Positions 22,420-27,645 of a stretch of 29,290 bases of DNA are shown piece after piece. Below the pieces are notes generated by a model, which was given only the letters and a program-made list of their open reading frames with translations, made no database searches and was not told where the DNA came from. The position numbers and the translations under genes are program-made. Numbering within the stretch: position 1 is the stretch's first letter; each line of letters opens with the position of its first letter. Source of the stretch: a virus; IMG/VR virus record IMGVR_UViG_3300032242_002373, positions 1 to 29,290 of that record; one strand, written 5' to 3'.

Positions 22420-22767
22420 ATGAACTACCCACCCGCTAAGACCCGCCCGACTGTTTCACGTGAAACACTCACCGAGACTCAGTTCTGCGACATTCTTCAG
22501 AACCTTATCCATGGATGGTACGACGAAGATTCCATGGTGGACGTTCCTCACTTTCCCGGCCTTAGTTTGTCGTTTGAGCGTTGGGACCGTTCCTATCAGG
22601 GATCGATGGAAGAACCGCCAGAGATGCTCTACGACTTTAGCGCAAGGCTCATCACAGCAGATGGCGACATTATTGCTGAATGGGGCGGTACTGATGAGGA
22701 ATGGCACGACGATGGCGAGCACATGGGCGAGGTTCTTGCCTTTCTTCAGGAGCAGTACCGAGACTAG
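22420..22767 (+). CDS. Orphan accessory protein carrying an embedded parS
   Basis: The product has 115 residues, rich in Asp/Glu/Trp. It is paralogous to the 119-residue product encoded at 26491: shared blocks are F.D[IL]LQN.I, DRS..G.M..PEM.[YF]DF[ST]AR and E[WF]GGT.E.W..DGE. The N-terminal TVSRETL is encoded by the parS palindrome, and this N-terminal extension is not shared with the paralogue, so the DNA site probably imposes the amino acids. AAAGG lies 7 nt upstream. No known family. Confidence 0.72.
   Translation: MNYPPAKTRPTVSRETLTETQFCDILQNLIHGWYDEDSMVDVPHFPGLSLSFERWDRSYQGSMEEPPEMLYDFSARLITADGDIIAEWGGTDEEWHDDGEHMGEVLAFLQEQYRD
22452..22467. promoter_or_regulatory. parS-type ParB/Spo0J binding site
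   Basis: TGTTTCACGTGAAACA is a perfect 16-bp palindrome identical to the conserved chromosomal parS consensus of Bacillus and actinobacteria (core GTTTCACGTGAAAC). It lies within codons 11-17 of the gene. No ParA or ParB gene is present in the window, so host ParB is the obvious candidate to bind it. Confidence 0.85.
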
Positions 22768-22776
22768 CAACAGCGG

Positions 22777-22807
22777 GGCAGTTATCCACACCCTGTGGAT
22801 AACTGCC
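22777..22807 (+). terminator. Hairpin with an inverted DnaA-box pair
   Basis: A 14-bp perfect arm pair (GGCAGTTATCCACA and its complement) with a 3-nt CCC spacer. Each arm carries an exact DnaA box (22782, 22794). It immediately follows the preceding gene, so it can serve as terminator and as binding site. The same cassette recurs at 23089. Confidence 0.65.
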
Positions 22808-22861
22808 TTGTCCTACCATCCACCAAACACTCTAACTTTACTACACAGGAGAAACTCACCC

Positions 22862-23083
22862 ATGAACACCGAACGACGTACCATCAAAGTATCCTTCACC
22901 CGTGAGCAGTACCGTGCACTAGTCCGTGCCTCAGTCGTGGCCGAACATACCGCGCGAGACAATGGCGACATGGCAGAGGCACGCCTACAGCGTGCAGCAC
23001 GTAGTCAATGGCACTACGGTTGGAACTCTCACGATGTCCTCCCTATGTACACCGATTGCGACGCCCTCGCATTCGAGGACTGA
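22862..23083 (+). CDS. Orphan accessory protein
   Basis: The product has 73 residues: MNTERRTIKVSFTREQYRALV, then a helical part MAEARLQRAARSQWHYGW. AGGAG is 10 nt upstream. The VSFTREQYRALV block followed by RAARSQW resembles ITLTGDEYDALI and ASATALW in the product encoded at 27387, so the two may be distant relatives. The intergenic cassettes before and after it are near copies. Unknown function. Confidence 0.65.
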   Translation: MNTERRTIKVSFTREQYRALVRASVVAEHTARDNGDMAEARLQRAARSQWHYGWNSHDVLPMYTDCDALAFED

Positions 23084-23088
23084 CACAA

Positions 23089-23121
23089 GGGCAGTTATCC
23101 ACACCCTGTGGATAACTGCCC
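23089..23121 (+). terminator. Second hairpin with an inverted DnaA-box pair
   Basis: 15-bp perfect arms (GGGCAGTTATCCACA and its complement) with a CCC spacer, boxes at 23095 and 23107. It is followed, as in the first copy, by TGTCCTACCATCCA and, after a gap, TAACTTTACTACACAGGAG. Confidence 0.65.
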
Positions 23122-23170
23122 TGTCCTACCATCCAACTTACCCCATAACTTTACTACACAGGAGAACACA

Positions 23171-23260
23171 ATGATGCACACACTCGCAGTATTCGCCCTC
23201 GCAATTCCGCCCGGCCTCGCACTTGGGGCATACCTCGCAAGAAAGATCGTGAACCTCTGA
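23171..23260 (+). CDS. 29-residue membrane mini-protein
   Basis: MMHTLAVFALAIPPGLALGA followed by YLARKIVNL: one hydrophobic helix with a basic end. The ribosome site GGAG lies 6 nt upstream within the duplicated cassette. The stop overlaps the next ATG (TGATG), which supports real translation. It may act as a small membrane effector or toxin-like peptide; function unknown. Confidence 0.58.
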   Translation: MMHTLAVFALAIPPGLALGAYLARKIVNL

Positions 23261-23388
23261 TGACTATCGAACACTTACTCCACAACGCTTGGGTGATCGT
23301 GAAGGTTGTCACCATCACCGGAACACTCGCCCTAGTCGCTGCAACATTCTGGAACATCGGACAACGAATCACCGGAGGGAAACGATGA
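23260..23388 (+). CDS. 42-residue membrane mini-protein
   Basis: MTIEHLLHNAWVIVKVVTIT, then GTLALVAATFWNIGQRITGGKR: a single membrane helix with a basic C-terminus, so the tail should stay in the cytoplasm. It is coupled to the genes on both sides (TGATG before, ATGA after). Two tiny membrane proteins in a row resemble paired holin-like or immunity-type genes, but no family is recognised. Confidence 0.58.
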   Translation: MTIEHLLHNAWVIVKVVTITGTLALVAATFWNIGQRITGGKR

Positions 23389-23615
23389 GAACACGGACCC
23401 GAGTAGAGATCTGGACAGGACAGGACGGGATCACCTACCGAGAAAGCAGAGAGAGGAGGGGATCAGTCACCGTAATCCAACGGTGCAGGAATCACCCTAG
23501 CCCCCTTCCTCTTCTGAAGAAGATCACCACAGGAGCAGGGACCAAGATCGACATGTGCCCCGAATGCGACTACATCGCCATCGAGGCCGATACACTACCA
23601 GAATCTCAGGGGTGA
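23385..23615 (+). CDS. Small basic protein
   Basis: The product has 76 residues. The ATG overlaps the preceding stop (ATGA) and has GGAGGG upstream. It begins MRTRTRVEIWTGQDGITYRE and contains VIQRCRNHPSPLPLLKK and a late MCPECDYIAIEAD, giving a possible C..C zinc half-site. Unknown family. It ends 9 nt before the DnaA-box cluster. Confidence 0.62.
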   Translation: MRTRTRVEIWTGQDGITYRESRERRGSVTVIQRCRNHPSPLPLLKKITTGAGTKIDMCPECDYIAIEADTLPESQG

Positions 23616-23623
23616 GAGGAAAG

Positions 23624-23969
23624 TTGTCCACAGGCTCCGGCTTGTGGACAACTTATCCCCCTGTGGATAACCTTACCCACAGGACAAACGCCACTTATCC
23701 CCAGACCTGTGGATAACTTTCCCCCTCTTCTGTGGACAACCCTGTGGAGAACCTCGAGAATCCCCCGAGATCTGTGGACAAACTGTGGACAACGCGCGCG
23801 CCTGTGAACAAAGCTGGGGAAAACCTGTGGACAACCTGTGGAAAACCTTATCCACACCCCACTTATCCACAGGGTGTGGATAAACCTGTGGAAAACTCGC
23901 GCGCGCGGGCGTGCGCTGAGGCTTTTCCAGCACTGGCACGCCCGCGAGTTATCCACAGGCTGTGGATAA
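23624..23969. other. Dense DnaA-box cluster (putative origin core)
   Basis: Thirteen exact DnaA-type 9-mers in 346 bp. TTATCCACA or its complement starts at 23662, 23708, 23848, 23863, 23875, 23949 and 23961; TTGTCCACA or its complement at 23624, 23643, 23731, 23773, 23784 and 23826. Near matches (TGTGGAAAA, TGTGGAGAA) lie between them. Two box pairs are inverted with exactly 3 bp between (23863/23875, 23949/23961). The cluster leads directly into the iteron array. No gene is supported here; open frames on both strands are composition artefacts. Confidence 0.82.
23904..23946. repeat. GC-rich long-loop inverted repeat, copy 1
   Basis: 11-bp arms CGCGGGCGTGC/GCACGCCCGCG enclose a 21-nt loop containing AGGCTTTTCCA. 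One of five related elements in the accessory arm; the right arm runs into an inverted DnaA-box pair. Confidence 0.75.
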
Positions 23970-23983
23970 AAATTTAACCTAAA

Positions 23984-24139
23984 ATTCACTTTCTGTTTAC
24001 CTTGTGTTCATCTAAAGTTCATTTGGAATTCATTTGCTGTTCATCTAAAATTCATTTACATTTCATCTCCCGTTCATTTCCCGTTCACTTATTGTTCATC
24101 TAAAGTTCACTTGACAGGTTCACTTTGCGTTCATCTTCA
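23984..24139 (+). repeat. 11-bp iteron array (14 units)
   Basis: Fourteen head-to-tail 11-mers of the form RTTCAYYTNNN. Units start every 11 bp from 23984 (23984, 23995, 24006 and so on to 24105) without a phase break; a 2-bp shift precedes the last two (24118, 24129). GTTCATCTAAA occurs three times exactly (24006, 24039, 24094). The 11-bp period places every unit on about the same helix face. Directly follows the DnaA-box cluster. Confidence 0.9.
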
Positions 24140-24142
24140 GAG

Positions 24143-24158
24143 TCGAACGATTGTTCGA
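24143..24158. promoter_or_regulatory. LexA (SOS) box
   Basis: TCGAAC-GATT-GTTCGA is a perfect match to the actinobacterial/Bacillus LexA operator (TCGAAC-N4-GTTCGA). It lies 4 bp after the iteron array, at the start of a long gene-free leader. Host LexA repression with release after DNA damage is the natural reading. Confidence 0.8.
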
Positions 24159-24533
24159 TGAATAATTATGCGTTGTAATGTCTAGCCCCTAGATTGCGTT
24201 CTAAGCGATTCACCTACCCGAATGACCTACCTATAGGGAAAGGTTCTCGGAGAGCCTTAGAACGAAACGAAGAAATATTTCTATGGCTACTTTCCCCTTA
24301 TTTCCCTTGGCATTTCCCCGATTCCTGAACCTACGGACCAAGAAATTGCCGTAGTTGTGTCTCACCCGTGTGCTAGTTTCGTGTACGTAGTACAGCGGCA
24401 GGGCCTACGGCGCACGAGCGTGACGGCCTCCCGCAAGCGGTCCTTGACAACGGAATAGGCGACTGGCTCAAGCGGGTGATATCCCGCTCACTTTCGCCAT
24501 GCCTTTATTCATCCCAAACGAAAGGAGCCTCTA
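24159..24533 (+). other. Gene-free leader with several dyads
   Basis: 375 bp with no convincing gene. Dyads: CGTTCTAAG/CTTAGAACG (24197-24205/24256-24264), CTACGG/CCGTAG near 24330-24355, and GCGGG/CCCGC near 24473-24488. TACGTAGTAC, also seen near 22364, recurs near 24382. It may be a structured untranslated leader of the next gene, controlled by the LexA box. Confidence 0.45.
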
Positions 24534-24956
24534 ATGGCTCTCACAACTACCGACCGCGGCGACGTATTCGCCGGGGGAACAATTGCCCACGTTGGGCGGG
24601 AGAATCTGAGCGTGCAAGCGCGCGCGATTCTCAAAGCGTCGGAGCGTCTCTCGGAGTCGCTCTCTCCCATCTCCTCTATCGCCATCTACGAAAGCGGCGA
24701 CGTAGTGGAGACGCTGTACCTCTCACAAACTTTCTCCAATGGCGAGACAGTCGTGAAGCACTACACGCTTACCAATGGCGTTCTGACTGCCGAACAATGG
24801 CGACGGGATGGCGGGGAATGGTTCGAATTCACTCTGACCCATCCAGTCAATTCGCTACTTTGGATAGCCGGACATGATGAGCGAGACGCTTGGGAACACC
24901 GGGGTTATCTGAACTGGCTTGACGAAATGGAACGGACCAACGGGTTCGATTCCTGA
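24534..24956 (+). CDS. Orphan accessory protein
   Basis: The product has 140 residues, starting 8 nt after AAAGGAG. It reads MALTTTDRGDVFAGGTIAHV, then SSIAIYESGDVVETLYLSQTF and HYTLTNGVLTAEQWRRDGGEWFEF, with alternating strands suggesting a beta-rich domain, and ends WLDEMERTNGFDS. No Cys and no membrane helix. Not recognised. It is the first gene downstream of the origin-like region and LexA box. Confidence 0.7.
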   Translation: MALTTTDRGDVFAGGTIAHVGRENLSVQARAILKASERLSESLSPISSIAIYESGDVVETLYLSQTFSNGETVVKHYTLTNGVLTAEQWRRDGGEWFEFTLTHPVNSLLWIAGHDERDAWEHRGYLNWLDEMERTNGFDS

Positions 24957-24963
24957 AACACTC

Positions 24964-24989
24964 GCCCGGCCCCCAATCGGGGGCCGGGC
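24964..24989 (+). terminator. GC-rich intrinsic terminator
   Basis: An 11-bp perfect stem GCCCGGCCCCC/GGGGGCCGGGC with loop AATC, followed by ATCTTT. The same flanks (CACTC before, ATCT after) recur at 25242. Confidence 0.8.
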
Positions 24990-25023
24990 ATCTTTCCCAA
25001 CTAGCACAAGAAAGCGGGACACA

Positions 25024-25236
25024 GTGAACAACGTAGAACTAAACGACACTCATGCTATGCGCCTAGATGCTCTGATAATGAACCTCCTAGAGCAACAGCG
25101 TTACAGCGTCCAATGTTGGCAGGACAACTACCCCGGCCACGCTCTTCGGGACTTTGACGTTGCGAACCTTGAAGCCTTAGAGGTTCTGAGCAAGCAACTT
25201 CGAACGATCCGAAAGCAGATCGTCGCCAACAAGTAA
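25024..25236 (+). CDS. Helical orphan protein with GTG start
   Basis: The product has 70 residues; the GTG was chosen because upstream codons fall in the preceding terminator hairpin. It is wholly helical: MRLDALIMNLLEQQRYSVQC, then NLEALEVLSKQLRTIRKQIV, probably a short coiled coil or helical hairpin. Unknown function. Flanked by a pair of near-identical terminators. Confidence 0.6.
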   Translation: MNNVELNDTHAMRLDALIMNLLEQQRYSVQCWQDNYPGHALRDFDVANLEALEVLSKQLRTIRKQIVANK

Positions 25237-25241
25237 CACTC

Positions 25242-25265
25242 GCCCGGCCCCACTTGGGGCCGGGC
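25242..25265 (+). terminator. GC-rich intrinsic terminator, copy 2
   Basis: 10-bp stem GCCCGGCCCC/GGGGCCGGGC with loop ACTT, in the same flanks as the terminator at 24964. Confidence 0.78.
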
Positions 25266-25294
25266 ATCTCTCACCCTTGAAAGGAGGTGCAACA

Positions 25295-25468
25295 ATGGCG
25301 AAACAGTGCTTCTACTGCTCGGCCGATACCAGTTCAGACAAGGCGTCACTCTGTGACGCTTGTCTGGTAATCGAAGACGAGATCGGACTAATCGAACCAA
25401 ATCCCTACGAGATCGAACCTGATCCGTATGGGCATGGTGAGGATTACTGGCCAGAATTCGGGGACTAG
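25295..25468 (+). CDS. Zinc-finger mini-protein
   Basis: The product has 57 residues from the ATG that follows AAAGGAGGTG, the best ribosome site in the arm. CFYCSADTSSDKASLCDAC gives a four-Cys zinc finger at residues 5-23; the tail is very acidic with repeated EPNPYEIEPDPYGHGEDY. It could be a protein-interaction finger. Not recognised as a family. Confidence 0.7.
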   Translation: MAKQCFYCSADTSSDKASLCDACLVIEDEIGLIEPNPYEIEPDPYGHGEDYWPEFGD

Positions 25469-25477
25469 TCCGATGTC

Positions 25478-25503
25478 CTCCCGGCCTCTTCGGAGGCCGG
25501 GAG
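25478..25503 (+). terminator. Hairpin with TTCG tetraloop
   Basis: 11-bp perfect stem CTCCCGGCCTC/GAGGCCGGGAG with a TTCG loop. There is no T tract, so it may act as a Rho-independent block only weakly or as an mRNA end stabiliser. Confidence 0.65.
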
Positions 25504-25580
25504 CCTCAACCTCAACTAGAGGGTTACCCTCAAGATGAACACTAGATGAACTCTTTATCCACAACCCCTGTGGAAAACTT

Positions 25581-25635
25581 GTTCACCTAAAGTTCATCTC
25601 CCGTTCACCCAAAATTCACCCAAAGTTCACTTTGG
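25581..25635 (+). repeat. 11-bp iterons (5 units)
   Basis: GTTCACCTAAA, GTTCATCTCCC, GTTCACCCAAA, ATTCACCCAAA and GTTCACTTTGG follow without gaps. Confidence 0.85.
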
Positions 25636-25677
25636 CGGGCGCGCGGCCAATGTCGTCCCTCCAATTGCGCGCCCGCC
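25634..25677. repeat. GC-rich long-loop inverted repeat, copy 2
   Basis: Arms GGCGGGCGCGC/GCGCGCCCGCC around a 22-nt loop holding CAATGTCGTCCCTCCAATT, which also occurs in copy 4 although the arms differ. Confidence 0.78.
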
Positions 25678-25703
25678 AGTTATCCACAGGCTGTGGACAA
25701 ACA

Positions 25704-25769
25704 TTTAACCTAAAATTCATTTAGAATTCACCTAAAGTTCACCTAAAGTTCATTGTAAATTCATTTGAC
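25704..25769 (+). repeat. 11-bp iterons (6 units)
   Basis: A degenerate TTTAACCTAAA is followed by ATTCATTTAGA, ATTCACCTAAA, GTTCACCTAAA, GTTCATTGTAA and ATTCATTTGAC, all in 11-bp phase. Confidence 0.83.
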
Positions 25770-25837
25770 AACTTATCCACAACCTTGTGGAAAACACTGT
25801 GGACAACTTTCTTACCTTCCGTTAACCTAATGTTCAC

Positions 25838-25866
25838 TTGACAGGTTTTGCTGTATCTGTTCTAAT
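25838..25866 (+). promoter_or_regulatory. Leaderless promoter
   Basis: Consensus TTGACA (25838-25843) and TCTAAT (25861-25866) with a 17-bp spacer; the hexamer ends 6 nt before ATG. TTGACA lies inside an iteron unit, so an iteron-binding protein could control RNA polymerase access. Confidence 0.75.
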
Positions 25867-25872
25867 ACCTAC

Positions 25873-26232
25873 ATGACAAACGTCATGGCAGCTCAGCCGG
25901 TACCCACTCCGGCCACTCAGCAGGAACTCGCAGCGACCCTCGTTGCGAAACTCATTAGCGGCGGATTCGCCAAGATCACCGCCGAGGTGGACACTTTCAC
26001 CTGCAACGGGATGCCTCAACCCGCAAACACTCTCACGATCCGTGCCGACGGATTCGTGATCGCTGAACTCAACATCCTCTCACCCGAGGTTGAGTCGTGT
26101 GTGTTCTGCACCCTCGGAGATGAGGAGCAGCACTGCTCGCCCAAGTGCCACCCGTACCTCGATTCCGGGTTCGTCCTTGAGGTGCATCGCCTCAACGCCG
26201 CCAAAGATCTCGAACACACCGAGATCGGCTGA
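25873..26232 (+). CDS. Cys-containing orphan protein
   Basis: The product has 119 residues. The ATG lies 6 nt after the -10 and no ribosome site is present. A helical N-terminus (QQELAATLVAKLISGGFAKI) leads to a beta region (NTLTIRADGFVIAELNIL) and then CVFCTLGDEEQHCSPKCHPY, four Cys and two His that could hold zinc. Not recognised. It is followed by the longest perfect hairpin of the window. Confidence 0.7.
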   Translation: MTNVMAAQPVPTPATQQELAATLVAKLISGGFAKITAEVDTFTCNGMPQPANTLTIRADGFVIAELNILSPEVESCVFCTLGDEEQHCSPKCHPYLDSGFVLEVHRLNAAKDLEHTEIG

Positions 26233-26239
26233 ACCAAAG

Positions 26240-26278
26240 GTTGAGGGTTTGTCCACAGGGTGTGGACAAACCCTCAAC
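26240..26278 (+). terminator. 18-bp perfect hairpin with inverted DnaA boxes
   Basis: Arms of 18 bp starting GTTGAGGGTTTGTCCACA, spacer GGG, then the exact complement. Each arm ends in a TTGTCCACA box. It follows the preceding stop by 8 nt. Two reverse-orientation iteron units follow at 26279-26296. Confidence 0.72.
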
Positions 26279-26332
26279 ATGAACTTTAGATGAATTCTTT
26301 ATCCACAACCTGTGGACAAACCTGTGGAAAAC

Positions 26333-26373
26333 GCGGGCGCGCGCCAAGGCTTTTCCAATACTTGCGCGCCCGC
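26333..26373. repeat. GC-rich long-loop inverted repeat, copy 3
   Basis: 10-bp arms GCGGGCGCGC/GCGCGCCCGC around a 21-nt loop with AAGGCTTTTCCAATA, matching the loop of copy 1. An inverted DnaA-box pair (26299/26311) precedes it. Confidence 0.78.
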
Positions 26374-26413
26374 AAATAATGCATCATACTATAAACACTT
26401 TTTAGTGCGCATA

Positions 26414-26434
26414 GTTATCGAACACTTCGATAAC
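26414..26434. promoter_or_regulatory. 21-bp palindrome, possible operator
   Basis: GTTATCGAA-CAC-TTCGATAAC has 9-bp perfect arms and lies 21 bp ahead of the -35 element of the next promoter. A typical position and symmetry for a dimeric activator or repressor. Confidence 0.55.
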
Positions 26435-26455
26435 CAACTGCCTCAAAGAAATCTA

Positions 26456-26484
26456 TTGACAACTGTCGCAAACTCTGATTAGAT
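26456..26484 (+). promoter_or_regulatory. Leaderless promoter
   Basis: TTGACA (26456-26461) and TTAGAT (26479-26484) with a 17-bp spacer; 6 nt separate the hexamer from ATG at 26491. Confidence 0.7.
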
Positions 26485-26490
26485 ACACCT

Positions 26491-26850
26491 ATGACAAAGA
26501 ACAGCGTTACCTCATCAGCCCTGCCCGTCCTCACCGCCAAGAACATCATGCCGTCAGACTTTGCTGATCTTCTCCAGAACATAATCAACCTGCGTTGTTA
26601 CGATGGCCTCACACGTATCGAACTCCCCCTATTCGATGAACTTGACATGATTGTCGATAAGAATGACCGATCATTCGATGGCGACATGATCGACTCCCCA
26701 GAAATGGCATTCGATTTCACTGCCCGCATCTACGATGGCGACACCGTACTCATCGAATTTGGCGGAACTCATGAAAGTTGGGACACCGATGGCGAAACAT
26801 TCCTCGCTGATCTTCTCGCCTACATGATCGAACACAAAGCAGGGTGGTGA
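26491..26850 (+). CDS. Orphan accessory protein, paralogue of gene at 22420
   Basis: The product has 119 residues. From about residue 20 it aligns with the parS-bearing gene's product: FADLLQNIINL, NDRSFDGDMIDSPEMAFDFTAR, IEFGGTHESWDTDGE and DLLAYMIEH. The conserved aromatic and acidic residues suggest a common compact fold, perhaps a protein-interaction or mimic domain. The mRNA is probably leaderless. The parS-containing N-terminal stretch of the paralogue is replaced by unrelated sequence. Function unknown. Confidence 0.72.
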   Translation: MTKNSVTSSALPVLTAKNIMPSDFADLLQNIINLRCYDGLTRIELPLFDELDMIVDKNDRSFDGDMIDSPEMAFDFTARIYDGDTVLIEFGGTHESWDTDGETFLADLLAYMIEHKAGW

Positions 26851-26856
26851 TGAGAA

Positions 26857-26878
26857 GCCCGGCCCTTCGGGGCCGGGC
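26857..26878 (+). terminator. Hairpin with TTCG tetraloop
   Basis: 9-bp perfect stem GCCCGGCCC/GGGCCGGGC with loop TTCG, 6 bp after the stop codon. Confidence 0.72.
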
Positions 26879-26925
26879 TAACCCTCAACCACAGGTACAG
26901 CGTTTATCCACACCCTGTGGATAAC

Positions 26926-26967
26926 GCGGCCGTGCGTGCAATGTCGTCCCTCCAATTGCACGGCCGC
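26926..26967. repeat. GC-rich long-loop inverted repeat, copy 4
   Basis: Arms GCGGCCGTGC/GCACGGCCGC around a 22-nt loop with the same CAATGTCGTCCCTCCAATT as copy 2. An inverted DnaA-box pair (26904/26916) lies just before, and TTATGCATA-CAT-TATGCATAA (26971-26991) just after. Confidence 0.78.
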
Positions 26968-26970
26968 AAA

Positions 26971-27050
26971 TTATGCATACATTATGCATAACTTTGAATA
27001 CATATTCGTAACACAATTGTAACCTAATGTTTACCTAATGTTTACCAAAA
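26971..27050. promoter_or_regulatory. AT-rich palindromes and degenerate iterons
   Basis: TTATGCATA and TATGCATAA are inverted with a 3-bp spacer (26971-26991), then the near-palindrome GAATACATATTC (26996-27007), then three iteron-like units with CCTAAT or CCAAAA ends at 27018-27050. Confidence 0.6.
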
Positions 27051-27055
27051 AAACC

Positions 27056-27084
27056 TTCACAAACGCTTGGAAGTGTGCTCTAAT
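27056..27084 (+). promoter_or_regulatory. Leaderless promoter
   Basis: TTCACA (27056-27061), 17-bp spacer, TCTAAT (27079-27084), then 6 nt to ATG at 27091. The -10 and its flank match the promoter at 25838. Confidence 0.7.
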
Positions 27085-27090
27085 ACATAC

Positions 27091-27375
27091 ATGAACACAA
27101 ACGAAACCCCAACACTTACCCAATGCATCAACCACTACATAATCGACGCTTTCATGCCGCCGATCTCAGTCGTCACGGAATCTCTAGCAGTCGAACTGGG
27201 ACTCGGAAACATTCCCGGCGCAATCTGCATGGAATGCAACGAGAACCCCATCCTCATGAACCATGATGACAAAGGCCGGGGTATTGAATGGAACAAGACA
27301 TACATAAACATAAAGACAGATGACTTCATCTGCTACGATTGCTCACTCATCCACCTACCCGAAACCAACCGGTGA
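27091..27375 (+). CDS. Zinc-binding orphan protein
   Basis: The product has 94 residues. CMECNENPILMNHDDKG and, 35 residues later, FICYDCSLIHLPE give two CxxC pairs for one zinc site, with a helical N-terminus (TLTQCINHYIIDAFMPPISV). The start is fixed by the promoter 6 nt upstream. Not recognised; the CxxC...CxxC layout is common in phage regulators of transcription and in nuclease cofactors. Confidence 0.7.
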   Translation: MNTNETPTLTQCINHYIIDAFMPPISVVTESLAVELGLGNIPGAICMECNENPILMNHDDKGRGIEWNKTYINIKTDDFICYDCSLIHLPETNR

Positions 27376-27386
27376 AAGGCAACACA

Positions 27387-27632
27387 GTGAAGACCTACGA
27401 CATTCCCCGCAAGTACTACCAAGAACTAATGAGCATCGGAATCGAGCTTGGAATCATAAAGAAGTGGACGAGGTGGATCACTAGAATCACTCTCACGGGT
27501 GACGAATACGATGCCCTCATCGATCTGGCAGACTTCGGCTCAATGGATCGAGTCATGAACGAATTCGAGATCGGACGATTTGCATCGGCAACAGCCCTAT
27601 GGCACGTCCTCAACGACAAAGGCAGACCCTGA
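27387..27632 (+). CDS. Orphan accessory protein with GTG start
   Basis: The product has 81 residues: it begins VKTYDIPRKYYQELMSIGIE, followed by WITRITLTGDEYDALIDLA and GRFASATALWHVLNDKG. AAAGG lies 7 nt before GTG. TLTGDEYDALI and ATALWHV resemble parts of the 73-residue product encoded at 22862, so they may share a domain. Unknown function; probably co-transcribed with the zinc protein. Confidence 0.63.
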   Translation: MKTYDIPRKYYQELMSIGIELGIIKKWTRWITRITLTGDEYDALIDLADFGSMDRVMNEFEIGRFASATALWHVLNDKGRP

Positions 27633-27645
27633 AACACTCAAGCCC

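Larger units (their letters stand above)
25504..25872 (+). other. Intergenic cassette with DnaA boxes, iterons and promoter
   Basis: No gene. Iterons in reverse orientation at about 25531-25551; five forward units at 25581-25635; six at 25704-25769; two more near 25820-25840. DnaA boxes at 25555, 25680, 25692, 25773 and 25798. A GC-rich inverted repeat fills 25634-25677. The cassette ends in the promoter of the gene at 25873. Confidence 0.75.

Noticed and set aside
23606-23989. Long open frames on both strands over the DnaA-box cluster
   Set aside because: They arise from repeated TGTGGA/TCCACA words; amino acid content is repetitive (VDK, HRL, STG) and no start signals fit.
23984-24139. CRISPR array
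   Set aside because: The period is 11 bp with no unique spacers of 25-40 bp and no cas genes; it is an iteron array.
24283-24354. 23-codon open frame in the leader after the LexA box
   Set aside because: No ribosome site and low-complexity Pro/Phe/Leu content; not supported.
24443-24470. TTGACA at 24443 as the promoter of the gene at 24534
   Set aside because: No -10 hexamer lies at 16-19 bp from it.
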